Source: Collinsella sp.
Lineage (GTDB): Bacteria; Actinomycetota; Coriobacteriia; Coriobacteriales; Coriobacteriaceae
DNA: 19,775 nucleotides
NCBI GenBank assembly: GCA_022720335.1
Contig: JAIHVJ010000009.1
Span: forward strand, 1-19,775
Direction: 5' to 3'
In this document: positions 7,675 to 15,560 of the stretch, one piece after another
How positions within the stretch are numbered: position 1 is the first letter of the stretch
How the letters are laid out: the number at the start of each line of letters is the position of its first letter
Made by a program: the position numbers and the translations under genes
The notes under the pieces: model-generated
What the model saw: only the letters and a program-made list of their open reading frames with translations
What the model was told of the DNA's origin: nothing
The model's database searches: none

Positions 7675-8616
7675 TTAAGCCTTCAGGCTCAGGCCCATGG
7701 ACTCAAGCTTGTCCTTCACTTCCTCGATCGACTTAACACCGAAGTTACGGATGTTGAGCAGATCGTTCTCCGAGAACTCAACGAGCTGACGGACCGAGTG
7801 AATGCTGGCGCGCTTAAGGCAGTTGTAGGAACGGACGGAAAGGTCCAGATCCTCGATCTGCTTGTCCAGCTCGGCGTTGTCGTTGGTGACCTCGGGAGCG
7901 AAGATCGAAGCCTCCTCCTCGACCTCGGGGGTCTCGGCAAGGTTCATAAAGGCGGCCATATGCTGGTTGATGATATTGGCAGCCTGGACCACGGCGTCGC
8001 GCGGGGCGATGGAGCCGTTGGTCTCGATCTCGAGGACAAGGCGGTCGTAGTCGGTGTGCTGACCGACACGGCAAGCCTCAACGAGCTTGGCGCAACGGGA
8101 AACCGGCGAGTACAGCGAGTCGACGTGGATCACACCGATGGGATCGTTGTCGCGCTTGTTGGCCTCGCCAGAAACATAGCCGCGGCCATAGCCGATGCGC
8201 ATGCTCATGGTGAGATGGCCACCCTCGGTGAGCGTAGCGATGTGCTGCTCGGGGTTGACCAGCTCAAACTCGGACGGAATAAAGAAGTCCGCACCGGTGA
8301 CCTCGCAGGGGCCGTCAACCGAAATGGTGGCGGTCGCCTCGTCGGTCGTGCCGAGAGCCCTGAAGACAAGACCCTTGACATTCAGGACGATGTCGGTGAC
8401 ATCCTCGACCATGTTAGGGATGGTCATGAACTCGTGCTGCGCACCATCGATCTGAATAGCCTCGACGGCGGCACCCTCGAGCGAGGACAGAAGAACGCGA
8501 CGAAGGGAGTTACCCAGAGTATCGCCGTAGCCACGCTCGAGCGGCTCGACGGAGACACGAGCAGACGTCTCGTTGATCTCTTCGACCTGAACCTGAGGCC
8601 TAATGAATTCTGACAT
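7675..8616 (-). CDS. rpoA: DNA-directed RNA polymerase subunit alpha
   Basis: The 313-residue alpha subunit dimerises to nucleate RNA polymerase assembly and contacts activators and UP elements through its C-terminal domain. The N-terminal domain has YGDTLGNSLRRVLLSS (about residues 30-45) and the insert domain with FIPSEFELVNPEQHIATL. An acidic linker (EVEEEASIFAPEVTNDNAELD) leads to the helix-hairpin-helix C-terminal domain: LDLSVRSYNCLKRASIHSV, then LLNIRNFGVKSIEEV. GGAGG lies 6 bases before the ATG. Length and motifs are standard. Confidence 0.99.
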   Translation of the reverse strand: MSEFIRPQVQVEEINETSARVSVEPLERGYGDTLGNSLRRVLLSSLEGAAVEAIQIDGAQHEFMTIPNMVEDVTDIVLNVKGLVFRALGTTDEATATISVDGPCEVTGADFFIPSEFELVNPEQHIATLTEGGHLTMSMRIGYGRGYVSGEANKRDNDPIGVIHVDSLYSPVSRCAKLVEACRVGQHTDYDRLVLEIETNGSIAPRDAVVQAANIINQHMAAFMNLAETPEVEEEASIFAPEVTNDNAELDKQIEDLDLSVRSYNCLKRASIHSVRQLVEFSENDLLNIRNFGVKSIEEVKDKLESMGLSLKA

Positions 8617-8648
8617 GTATTACCTCCAGCCTCAGCAGCCCGGATGGA

Positions 8649-9245
8649 CTACTTAGAGTAGAGCTCGACGATGAGCTGCTCGTTGATATCACCGCTGATC
8701 TGCTCACGCGTCGGCAGAGCGAGCACGTTACCAGACAGCTTCTCGATATCGACCTCGAGCCAGCCAGGGACCTCAAAGCGCTCGGAGGAAATCAGGGCCT
8801 CCTTGATGGGGAGGAGGTCACGGAACTTCTCGCCGACAGCGACGACGTCGCCGGCCTTGACGCGGTAGGACGGGATGTCCACGCGCTTGCCGTTCACGGT
8901 GAAGTGACCGTGACGGACGGACTGACGAGCCTCTTTGCGGGTGCGGGCGAAGCCAAGACGGAAGACGACGTTGTCGAGGCGAGACTCAAGGATGATCATG
9001 AGGTTCTCACCGGTGACGCCGTTCATCTTGCGGGCCTTGTTGAAGTAGCCGTGGAACTGCTTCTCCAGAACGCCATAGATGAACTTGACCTTCTGCTTCT
9101 CGCGCAGCTGCATGCCGTACTCAGATTCCTTGCGACGGCGCTTGGGCTGACGGATAGATTCCTTCTTGCTGCTGTAACCGAGCTCAGCGGGATCGATCCC
9201 GAGCTGACGGCAGCGCTTAAGAACAGGAGTCCTGTCGATTGCCAT
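8649..9245 (-). CDS. rpsD: 30S ribosomal protein S4
   Basis: S4 is a primary 16S rRNA binding protein that starts 30S assembly; in many bacteria it also represses the alpha operon. The S4 RNA-binding domain runs from about residue 88 (ESRLDNVVFRLGFARTRKEARQ) through HGHFTVNGKRVDIPSYRVKAGD. The N-terminal region holds a single cysteine (C12) rather than the four of the zinc-binding form, so this is the zinc-free C-minus type. The length of 198 aa is normal. AAGGA precedes the ATG by 10 bases. Confidence 0.98.
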   Translation of the reverse strand: MAIDRTPVLKRCRQLGIDPAELGYSSKKESIRQPKRRRKESEYGMQLREKQKVKFIYGVLEKQFHGYFNKARKMNGVTGENLMIILESRLDNVVFRLGFARTRKEARQSVRHGHFTVNGKRVDIPSYRVKAGDVVAVGEKFRDLLPIKEALISSERFEVPGWLEVDIEKLSGNVLALPTREQISGDINEQLIVELYSK

Positions 9246-9264
9246 ATTGATACGATCCTTTCAG

Positions 9265-9669
9265 TTACACGCGGCGACGCTTCTTGGGGCGGCAGCCGTT
9301 GTGCGGAATGGGGGTCTTGTCCTGGATGCTCGAGACCTCGAGGCCAGCAGCCTGGAGGGAGCGGATGGCGGTCTCACGACCGGAGCCGGGGCCCTTGACG
9401 AAGACGGAAACCTTCTTCATACCGTGCTCCATGGCCTGCTTGGCAGCAGCCTCGGCAGCCATCTGGGCAGCGAACGGCGTGGACTTACGGGAGCCCTTGA
9501 AGCCCACCTGGCCAGCCGACTTCCAGGAAATGACGTTGCCCTGGGGATCGGTGATCGAAACGATCGTGTTGTTGAACGTAGAACGAATGTGAGCCTGGCC
9601 CACGGAAATGTTCTTACGGTCCGCGCGCTTCAGACGGGCAGCGCGAACGTTCTTCTTAGCAGTAGCCAT
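9265..9669 (-). CDS. rpsK: 30S ribosomal protein S11
   Basis: S11 forms part of the 30S platform near the E site. The 134-residue sequence contains the family stretches VGQAHIRSTFNNTIVSITD, SAGQVGFKGSRKSTPFAAQ and the C-terminal PHNGCRPKKRRRV. AAGGAG lies 10 bases upstream of the ATG. It sits between rpsM and rpsD with 14- and 19-base gaps, as in most bacterial alpha operons. Confidence 0.99.
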   Translation of the reverse strand: MATAKKNVRAARLKRADRKNISVGQAHIRSTFNNTIVSITDPQGNVISWKSAGQVGFKGSRKSTPFAAQMAAEAAAKQAMEHGMKKVSVFVKGPGSGRETAIRSLQAAGLEVSSIQDKTPIPHNGCRPKKRRRV

Positions 9670-9683
9670 CTATCTAGCGCTCC

Positions 9684-10058
9684 TTATTTCTTCTTCTTAG
9701 CACCGATCTGACGCTTCGGGCCCTTGCGGGTACGAGCGTTAGTGTGGGTGCGCTGGCCGCGGACCGGGAGGCCCTTGCGGTGACGAAGGCCGCGGTTGCA
9801 GCCGATGTCCATAAGGCGCTTGACGTTCTGGTTGCGCTCACGGCGGAGGTCGCCCTCAACCATGATCTGGTTCTTATCGATATAATCGCGGATGGCGTTA
9901 ACCTCATCCTCGGTGAGGTCCTTAACGCGCGTATCCACGTTAACGTTGCACTCGACGCAGATCTTCGTCGCAGTGGTGCGGCCGATGCCGTAAATGTAGG
10001 TCAGACCGATCTCAACGCGCTTCTCACGCGGGAGGTCGACACCATTAATACGGGCCAA
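9684..10058 (-). CDS. rpsM: 30S ribosomal protein S13
   Basis: S13 lies in the 30S head and contacts the 50S subunit and P-site tRNA. The 124-residue sequence opens MARINGVDLPREKRVEIGLT and has the diagnostic GLRHRKGLPVRGQRTHTNAR followed by a lysine-rich tail. The start codon is TTG at 10058, with AGGAG about 6 bases upstream; the family N-terminus aligns exactly with this position, so the unusual start is well supported. Confidence 0.98.
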   Translation of the reverse strand: MARINGVDLPREKRVEIGLTYIYGIGRTTATKICVECNVNVDTRVKDLTEDEVNAIRDYIDKNQIMVEGDLRRERNQNVKRLMDIGCNRGLRHRKGLPVRGQRTHTNARTRKGPKRQIGAKKKK

Positions 10059-10072
10059 CGTAGTCTCCTCTC

Positions 10073-10186
10073 TTAACCCTGACGCTGCTTATGACGGGGG
10101 TTCTCGCAAATAACGAGGACCTTGCCATGGCGCCTAATGATTTTGCACTTATCGCACATCTTCTTGACCGAAGGACGTACCTTCAT
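10073..10186 (-). CDS. rpmJ: 50S ribosomal protein L36
   Basis: This 37-residue gene translates as MKVRPSVKKMCDKCKIIRRH followed by GKVLVICENPRHKQRQG. It carries the zinc ribbon ligands C11, C14, C27 and H32 of the zinc-binding L36 form. AAAGGAAG lies just upstream of ATG 10186. The stop is 14 bases before the rpsM start. The position between infA and rpsM is the conserved one. Confidence 0.97.
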   Translation of the reverse strand: MKVRPSVKKMCDKCKIIRRHGKVLVICENPRHKQRQG

Positions 10187-10235
10187 CGTTCTTCCTTTCG
10201 GTAGCGCTCAAACTACTTCCCTACTATCTACTCGC

Positions 10236-10311
10236 CCAGCCGCAGGCGTTTAAAACTATGGCTGGTCTTCACACACAATCCGACCGTAGGTTGAGCTAAG
10301 CCTGCAGTCGG
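10236..10311 (-). promoter_or_regulatory. Two stem-loops in the infA-rpmJ spacer
   Basis: The 150-base spacer between infA and rpmJ holds no gene. It contains CCAGCC (10236-10241) paired with GGCTGG (10260-10265) around an 18-base loop. It also holds an 11-bp imperfect stem, CCGACCGTAGG (10280-10290) against CCTGCAGTCGG (10301-10311), with a 10-base loop. Neither is followed by a T run in the direction of transcription, so they are not classical terminators. They could be processing sites or a translational leader for rpmJ-rpsM-rpsK-rpsD. Confidence 0.5.
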
Positions 10312-10336
10312 AAATGGAGTGCGTGTATGCGTGCCG

Positions 10337-10561
10337 CTATTTGTAGCGATAGGTGATGCGGCCGCGGGTCAGGTCGTACGGGGAAAGCTCCACGACAACC
10401 CTGTCACCGGGGAGAATACGGATGTAATTCATTCGGATCTTGCCAGAAATGTTGCACAGAACCGAATGACCGTTCTCGAGCTCGACCTTAAACATGGCAT
10501 TGGGCAGCGGTTCCTTTACCGTACCCTCGAGCTCAATTGCGTCTTCCTTCTTCACAAGCAA
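10337..10561 (-). CDS. infA: Translation initiation factor IF-1
   Basis: IF-1 is a small OB-fold protein that occupies the ribosomal A site during initiation. The sequence KKEDAIELEGTVKEPLPNAM and the ending MNYIRILPGDRVVVELSPYD then LTRGRITYRYK are diagnostic. No in-frame ATG is present at the N-terminus: candidates are TTG 10561 (74 aa) and GTG 10555 (72 aa, closer to the usual 72). The only weak purine-rich site, AGAGAAAG, fits TTG 10561 better. The true start is therefore uncertain by two codons. A promoter-like sequence lies upstream. Confidence 0.96.
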   Translation of the reverse strand: MLVKKEDAIELEGTVKEPLPNAMFKVELENGHSVLCNISGKIRMNYIRILPGDRVVVELSPYDLTRGRITYRYK

Positions 10562-10594
10562 TCATCTTTCTCTAGAAAACGACAGCGATTGAGT

Positions 10595-10623
10595 ATTCTA
10601 CAACACGTATGCACGCATCGTAA
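10595..10623 (-). promoter_or_regulatory. Possible promoter upstream of infA
   Basis: On the minus strand, TAGAAT (10600-10595) matches the -10 consensus at five of six bases. TTACGA (10623-10618) lies 17 bases before it as a weak -35 box. The 98-base gap between map and infA leaves room for an internal promoter, which is common before infA. Only the -10 is convincing. Confidence 0.42.
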
Positions 10624-10659
10624 TAACTTCGTAATGGCTCCACAACTAAATGGAACTTG

Positions 10660-11448
10660 TTACATTTCTCCGCCTTGGAGCGAACACCAAGCACCTTGCG
10701 CGTCGGTGGTGATAATCACCGGACCGTCATTGGTAATGGCGACGGTGTTCTCGTAGTGCGCGGCGGGCAGGTGGTCGTTGGTCGTAACAATCCAACCGTC
10801 GGAGCCCGTGCTCACATGGTTGGAACCCATCGTAACCATCGGCTCGATGGCAATGACCATGCCGGCCTGGAGGCGAACGCCCCTCCCCTTCTTTCCATAG
10901 TTAGGAACGTTGGGGTCCTCGTGCATCACGCGGCCAATGCCATGGCCCACATAGTCGCGAAGCACGCCGTAACCGTGAGACTCAGCGAGGGACTGAACGG
11001 CATAACCGACGTCCCCGATATGGTTACCGGGAACAGCCTGCTCGATGGCAGCCTTAAGGCAATCGCGCGTAACCTCGCACAGGGCCTTGGCCTCGGGCGT
11101 GGGTGTGCCGACAAAAAACGTCCAAGCGTTATCGCCGACCCAACCGTCGACAACGGCTCCCGTATCGATGGAAATGATATCGCCATCGCGCAGGATCATG
11201 TCGGGGTTGGGAATACCGTGGACAACGGCATCGTTGATCGATGCGCAAATGGTTCCGGGGAACCCGCCGTAACCCTTAAAGGCCGGGGTGCCGCCATGCA
11301 TGCGGATAATCTGCTCCGCGAGCTGATCGAGCTCAAAGGTCGAAACGCCGGGACGAACCATGGCCCCAACGTGGCGGAGCGCCATCTTAGATAGCGCTCC
11401 TGCCTTCTTCATCTGCTCGATTTGCGTTGCAGACTTAATCTTGATCAT
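10660..11448 (-). CDS. map: Methionine aminopeptidase, type I
   Basis: This cytosolic metalloenzyme removes the initiator methionine from new proteins. The length of 262 aa is typical. All ligands expected from the E. coli enzyme are present: substrate-contacting H77 (VVHGIP), and metal ligands D95, D106 (VGDNAW), H169 (YVGHGIG), E202 (AIEPM) and E233 (HYENT). The ATG overlaps the adk stop in an ATGA junction, so translation is probably coupled to adk. The order secY-adk-map-infA is the classical one. Confidence 0.98.
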   Translation of the reverse strand: MIKIKSATQIEQMKKAGALSKMALRHVGAMVRPGVSTFELDQLAEQIIRMHGGTPAFKGYGGFPGTICASINDAVVHGIPNPDMILRDGDIISIDTGAVVDGWVGDNAWTFFVGTPTPEAKALCEVTRDCLKAAIEQAVPGNHIGDVGYAVQSLAESHGYGVLRDYVGHGIGRVMHEDPNVPNYGKKGRGVRLQAGMVIAIEPMVTMGSNHVSTGSDGWIVTTNDHLPAAHYENTVAITNDGPVIITTDAQGAWCSLQGGEM

Positions 11449-12071
11449 AGACCGAGAGCCTCTTTGACATCCCCGTACACGGTCTCGCGAGCCTGGTCAC
11501 CGTTGACCGACTTGAGCAGACCCTGACCACGATAGTAGTCGACGAGCGGGCTCGTGGACTTCTCGTAGACGTCGAGACGGTTCTTGATGGTCTCGGGCTT
11601 GTCGTCGTCGCGCTGATACATCTCGCCGGCGCACTTGGGGCAGGTAGCATCGGCAGCGGTGCCGGTGTAACCGCAGGCGCGGCAGGTGCGACGCGAAGAC
11701 AGACGATCGATAATGACCTCGGGGGCTACATCGACCAGAAGGGCACAGTCGATCTCGCGACCCATGGCGGAAAGCTCGGAATCGAGCGTCACAGCCTGGG
11801 CGGTGTTGCGCGGGAAGCCGTCGAGGATGAAGCCCTGTTGGGCGTCATCGGCGGCAAGGCGCTCCTTGACAAGGTCGATAACGAGCTGGTCGGGAACGAG
11901 CTCGCCAGCGTCCATGTACTTCTTAGCCTGAATACCAAGCTCGGTGCCACCTTTAACGGCAGCACGCAGCAGGTCGCCCGTGGAAATATGGGCGACGCCA
12001 AACTCGGCGACGAGCTCCTGTGCGACGGTGCCCTTACCGGCACCCGGAGCTCCGAGCAATACGAGGTTCAT
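11445..12071 (-). CDS. adk: Adenylate kinase
   Basis: The enzyme interconverts ATP plus AMP with two ADP. It has the P-loop GAPGAGKGT (residues 8-16), the AMP-binding ISTGDLLR and GFILDGFPRN. Its long LID domain carries a Cys4 zinc site (C130, C133, C144, C147), the form typical of Gram-positive bacteria. I chose ATG 12071 (208 aa) because AGGAGG lies 7 bases upstream; an in-frame TTG at 12077 would add two residues. It follows secY by 18 bases and overlaps map by four. Confidence 0.98.
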   Translation of the reverse strand: MNLVLLGAPGAGKGTVAQELVAEFGVAHISTGDLLRAAVKGGTELGIQAKKYMDAGELVPDQLVIDLVKERLAADDAQQGFILDGFPRNTAQAVTLDSELSAMGREIDCALLVDVAPEVIIDRLSSRRTCRACGYTGTAADATCPKCAGEMYQRDDDKPETIKNRLDVYEKSTSPLVDYYRGQGLLKSVNGDQARETVYGDVKEALGL

Positions 12072-12089
12072 GAGCAATCCTCCTCTAGC

Positions 12090-13376
12090 CTATTTAAAGA
12101 ATCCATCGTAATCATACATCTTGATCTGGCCTTCGAGCTTATCGACCGTGTCGAGCACGACGCCGACCATGATGAGGATGGACGTGCCGCCAAATGCCTG
12201 GATCAGATGGTTACCCGTGAAGGAGAAGATGATCGAAGGCACGATGGCGATGAGCGCCAAAAAGACAGCGCTAGGAAGCGTGATCTTGTTGAGCGCGTTC
12301 TTGATGTAGGCCGCGGTAGCCCTACCCGGACGCACGCCCGGAATAAAGCCGCCCTGCTTCTTAAGGTTATCGGCCGTGTCATCGGGGTTGAACACCATGG
12401 AGGTGTAGAAGTACGCGAAGAACACGATGAGGACAACGTTAAGCACCCAGTTGAGCCAACCGGTCGAAAGCGCGGAGGCAACTGCCTGAATCCAGCCGAT
12501 GCCGGGGAAGAACACGGCAATCTGAGCGGGGAAGTACAGCAGCGCCGAAGCGAAGATGATCGGCACGACACCCGCGGTGTTGACCTTGATGGGCAGGTAG
12601 GTGGTCTGGCCACCCATCATGCGACGGCCCACGACGCGTTTGGCGTAGGAGACCGGGATGCGGCGCTGGCCGCGCTCAAGGAAAACAATCAGCGGGATAA
12701 CCAGCAAAATGATGGCGCAGATGATCACCATGGTGATGATGCCACCGGCATTGCCCTCGGTGCTGGAGAAGATAGCCTGCGGCAGGCCGGCCATGATGTT
12801 CGCAAAGATGATCAGCGACATGCCATTGCCGATACCGCGCTGGGTGATGAGCTCACCAATCCACATGATCAGCATGGCGCCCGCAGTGAGCGTGCCGACG
12901 ATCATGAGGTCGAAGATGATCTCTGGAGCGCCGGCGCCATTGAAGCTGATGCCGAAGCTCTTAAAGAGGAAGAGGTAACCCACGGAGTTGAGGATTGCCA
13001 GAGCCAGGGTGAGGTAACGCGAATACTGCGTGATCTTGGTCTGACCGACCTCGCCCTCGCGGGCAAGCTCATGCAGGGAAGGCACAACGGCCTGGAGCAT
13101 CTGGAGGATGATCGAGCTGGTGATGTAAGGCATGATGCCCAGCGAAAACACCGACACATAGCTCAACGCGCCGCCAGAGAAAAGATTCAGGAGGGCCATA
13201 GCACCTGCGGCGACCGAATTGTTATCGGTCGAGAAAAGGCCCAGCATCCCCTGGAAGGGAATGCCGGGCACAGGAACGTGCGCACCAATGCGGTACACGA
13301 CGAGCATAGCTATGGTAAAAAGAATCTTTTCGCGCAATTCTTTGATGCGGAAAGCATTCTTAAGACCATTTAGCAC
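12090..13376 (-). CDS. secY: Preprotein translocase subunit SecY
   Basis: SecY is the channel-forming membrane subunit of the Sec translocon. The 428-residue protein has the ten hydrophobic segments expected of the family. Conserved stretches include HVPVPGI (about residues 33-39), the cytosolic loop TQRGIGNGMSLIIF and the C5-loop FLERGQRRIPVSYAKR. Translation starts at GTG 13376, seven bases inside the end of rplO, so the two genes overlap and are likely translationally coupled; GGAAAGG within rplO serves as the ribosome binding site. Confidence 0.98.
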   Translation of the reverse strand: MLNGLKNAFRIKELREKILFTIAMLVVYRIGAHVPVPGIPFQGMLGLFSTDNNSVAAGAMALLNLFSGGALSYVSVFSLGIMPYITSSIILQMLQAVVPSLHELAREGEVGQTKITQYSRYLTLALAILNSVGYLFLFKSFGISFNGAGAPEIIFDLMIVGTLTAGAMLIMWIGELITQRGIGNGMSLIIFANIMAGLPQAIFSSTEGNAGGIITMVIICAIILLVIPLIVFLERGQRRIPVSYAKRVVGRRMMGGQTTYLPIKVNTAGVVPIIFASALLYFPAQIAVFFPGIGWIQAVASALSTGWLNWVLNVVLIVFFAYFYTSMVFNPDDTADNLKKQGGFIPGVRPGRATAAYIKNALNKITLPSAVFLALIAIVPSIIFSFTGNHLIQAFGGTSILIMVGVVLDTVDKLEGQIKMYDYDGFFK

Positions 13377-13819
13377 GGCAGCTCGACCTTTCCGCCGGCG
13401 GCCTCGATCTTGGCCTGCGCAGAAGCGCTGACCTTGTCGACCTTGACCGTGAACTTCTTGGTGAGCTCACCATTGCCGAGCACCTTGACGGGCTCGAACT
13501 CGCTCTTGGTGATGCGAGCGGCCTTAAGAGCGGCACCGTCGATCACAGCGCCGTCCTCGAACTTACGCTCGAGACGCTCAACGTTAACGGCAGTGTACTC
13601 GATACGACGGGGGTTGCGGAAGCCCGGAAGCTTGGGCAGGCGCATAGCCAGCGGAGTCTGGCCACCCTCGAAGCCGGCACCCTTGGTGCCGCCAGAGCGG
13701 GAACCCTGGCCCTTCTGGCCGCGGCCAGAAGTGGTGCCGTGACCCGAAGAATTGCCACGGCCGACGCGCTTACGGTTCTTGGTGGAACCGGGCGCGGGAG
13801 TAAGATCGTGAAGCTGCAT
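13370..13819 (-). CDS. rplO: 50S ribosomal protein L15
   Basis: L15 is a late-assembling large-subunit protein. The 149-residue sequence starts MQLHDLTPAPGSTKNRKRVG and has the glycine-rich GRGNSSGHGTTSGRGQKGQG N-terminal extension that threads into 23S rRNA, then PLAMRLPKLPGFRN. GAGGAG lies 7 bases upstream of the ATG. The 3' end overlaps secY by seven bases. Confidence 0.98.
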   Translation of the reverse strand: MQLHDLTPAPGSTKNRKRVGRGNSSGHGTTSGRGQKGQGSRSGGTKGAGFEGGQTPLAMRLPKLPGFRNPRRIEYTAVNVERLERKFEDGAVIDGAALKAARITKSEFEPVKVLGNGELTKKFTVKVDKVSASAQAKIEAAGGKVELPC

Positions 13820-13822
13820 TTG

Positions 13823-14005
13823 CTACTCCTCTACAATCTCGACAAGGTGCTTGACCTTGAAGATCATGCCGCGGACGGACTCGTTGTCAGCAATCTCGCG
13901 AACCTCGCGGATCCTGTGGAGACCGAGGGCACGGACAGTACGGACCTGGTCCTGCTTGCAACCATTGGTGCTGCGGACCTGCTTGATCTTGATGGTGTCA
14001 GCCAT
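13823..14005 (-). CDS. rpmD: 50S ribosomal protein L30
   Basis: L30 is a 60-residue large-subunit protein. The sequence IKIKQVRSTNGCKQDQVRTV followed by RALGLHRIREVREIADNESV is characteristic. AAGGAG lies 8 bases upstream of the ATG and overlaps the end of rpsE, whose stop is only three bases before the start. The rplO start is three bases beyond its stop, so translation of the three genes is likely coupled. Confidence 0.98.
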   Translation of the reverse strand: MADTIKIKQVRSTNGCKQDQVRTVRALGLHRIREVREIADNESVRGMIFKVKHLVEIVEE

Positions 14006-14007
14006 GC

Positions 14008-14532
14008 TTAGTTCTCCTTACCGACGAACATCTCGGAGACCGTCAGGCCACGGCGAGCCGCGACGTCCTCAGGGCTGGAGAGCTCCTTGAGGCCCTCGAC
14101 GGCAGCCTTGATGATGTTGAGGCCGTTGTCGGTACCGAGGGACTTGGACAGGACGTTCTTGATGCCAGCAAGCTCAAAGAGGGGACGCACAGCGCCGCCG
14201 GCGATAACGCCGGTACCCTCGACAGCGGGCTTGATGATGATGCGGCCGGCACCAAAGTGGCCGAGAACCTCGTGCGGGATGGTGCCCTGCTCGGTCACCG
14301 GCACGTGGAACATGTTCTTCTTGGCATCGAGAGACGCCTTGGAGATGGCCATGGGCACCTCAGCGGACTTGCCCATGCCAACGCCGACGTTGCCCTTGCC
14401 GTCGCCAACGACGACGAGAGCGACGAGGCTCATGCGACGACCACCCTTGACGGTCTTCGACACGCGGTTGATGTAAACGACGCGCTCCTCGAACTCGGAG
14501 GCCTCGCGCTGCTGCTTCTGATTACGAGCCAT
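14008..14532 (-). CDS. rpsE: 30S ribosomal protein S5
   Basis: S5 is a 30S protein near the mRNA entry site that contributes to accuracy; spectinomycin resistance maps to it. The 174-residue protein has the double-stranded RNA-binding fold with VVYINRVSKTVKGGRRMSL and VGDGKGNVGVGMGKSAEVP (about residues 47-65). AGGAGG lies 10 bases upstream of the ATG. The spectinomycin-contact loop (SKTVKGGRR) looks wild type. Confidence 0.98.
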   Translation of the reverse strand: MARNQKQQREASEFEERVVYINRVSKTVKGGRRMSLVALVVVGDGKGNVGVGMGKSAEVPMAISKASLDAKKNMFHVPVTEQGTIPHEVLGHFGAGRIIIKPAVEGTGVIAGGAVRPLFELAGIKNVLSKSLGTDNGLNIIKAAVEGLKELSSPEDVAARRGLTVSEMFVGKEN

Positions 14533-14546
14533 GTGCTACATACCTC

Positions 14547-14915
14547 CTAGAACTCGAGACCGGCGGCACGAGCACCGTCGGCGAGGGCCTTGACGCGGCC
14601 ATGGTAGATACGGCCACCGCGATCGAAGGCGACCTTGGTGATGCCGGCCTCGATGGCGCGCTTGCCAACGAGCTGACCGACCTTCTCCGCAGCCTCCTTG
14701 TTCGAGGTGTGGGTGCCCTTGAACTCGGCCTCGAGGGTCGAGGCAGAGACGAGCGTCAGGCTGGAGCCCTTGCTGTCGTCGATGATCTGGGCATAGATGT
14801 TGGCGTTAGTACGGGTCACGCGAAGACGCGGACGCTCGGAGGTACCCGAGACCTTGCCGCGAACACGACGCTGACGACGCTTGAGGCCTTCCAGCTTCGC
14901 CTTATGCTTGTTCAT
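14547..14915 (-). CDS. rplR: 50S ribosomal protein L18
   Basis: L18 binds 5S rRNA together with L5 and L25 in the central protuberance. The 122-residue sequence has RVRGKVSGTSERPRLRVTRT, NIYAQIIDD and the ending FDRGGRIYHGRVKALADGAR before AGLEF, all standard. TAGGAG lies upstream of the ATG. The preceding spacer to rplF is 75 bases and carries a stem-loop. Confidence 0.98.
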   Translation of the reverse strand: MNKHKAKLEGLKRRQRRVRGKVSGTSERPRLRVTRTNANIYAQIIDDSKGSSLTLVSASTLEAEFKGTHTSNKEAAEKVGQLVGKRAIEAGITKVAFDRGGRIYHGRVKALADGARAAGLEF

Positions 14916-14943
14916 ACGTAAACTCCTAAAAAGGTTGATCTTG

Positions 14944-14965
14944 CCAGCACCTGACGGGGTGCTGG
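14944..14965 (-). promoter_or_regulatory. Stem-loop in the rplF-rplR spacer
   Basis: A perfect 8-bp stem, CCAGCACC (14944-14951) with GGTGCTGG (14958-14965), has a 6-base loop. It sits in the 75-base gap between rplF and rplR, about 28 bases upstream of the rplR start. No T run follows on the minus strand, so termination is unlikely; RNA processing or stability is more plausible. Confidence 0.6.
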
Positions 14966-14990
14966 TCTTATGCGAGTGAGTCGGTTACGA

Positions 14991-15527
14991 CTACTTGGCG
15001 GCCTTACCCAGCTTGCGGCGGATATGCTCGCCAACGTAGTGGATACCCTTGCCCTTGTAAGGCTCGGGAGGACGATGGCCGCGGATCTCAGCGGCGATCT
15101 GACCGACCTGCTGCTTGTTGATACCCTTGACGTTCACGTGGGTGTTGTCGGGAACCTCGAAGGTGATGCCCTCGGGAGCCTCGACGATCACGGGGTGCGA
15201 GAAGCCCAGGGAGAACTCGAGGTTCTTGCCCTTCTGCTGCACGCGGTAACCGACGCCGGCGAGCTCGAGCTTCTTCTCGAAGCCCTCGGAAACGCCAACA
15301 ACCATGTTGTGGATGAGGGCGCGGGTGAGGCCGTGGCGGGCACGGGTCTCACGCTCGTCGTCGGGACGGGAAACGGTGAGGACGTTGTCCTCGACGTTGA
15401 TAGCGAGCTTCTCAAAGACATCGAGCTCGAGCTGGCCCTTGGGGCCCTTAACGACAACGTTGTTGCCGTTGACTGCCACTTCGACTCCGGCGGGAATCTG
15501 GACAGGCTTATTACCGATACGAGACAC
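14991..15527 (-). CDS. rplF: 50S ribosomal protein L6
   Basis: L6 is a two-domain large-subunit protein near the factor-binding site. The 178-residue sequence starts MSRIGNKPVQIPAGVEV and ends with the conserved RPPEPYKGKGIHYVGEHIRR. The start codon is GTG 15527, with AAGGAG about 7 bases upstream, and the family N-terminus MSRIG agrees with it. Confidence 0.98.
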   Translation of the reverse strand: MSRIGNKPVQIPAGVEVAVNGNNVVVKGPKGQLELDVFEKLAINVEDNVLTVSRPDDERETRARHGLTRALIHNMVVGVSEGFEKKLELAGVGYRVQQKGKNLEFSLGFSHPVIVEAPEGITFEVPDNTHVNVKGINKQQVGQIAAEIRGHRPPEPYKGKGIHYVGEHIRRKLGKAAK

Positions 15528-15560
15528 GGTGATCTCCTTTCCTTCTACCTACCGAGCGAA

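Noticed and set aside
7162..8613. A 483-codon open frame on the plus strand
   Set aside because: It runs opposite to rplQ and rpoA, which have unmistakable family sequences and ribosome binding sites. The open antisense frame follows from GC-biased codon use.
11838..13373. A 511-codon open frame on the plus strand opposite adk and secY
   Set aside because: Its translation is rich in charged, low-complexity sequence with no recognisable domain, and it mirrors the hydrophobic codons of secY. It is an antisense artefact.
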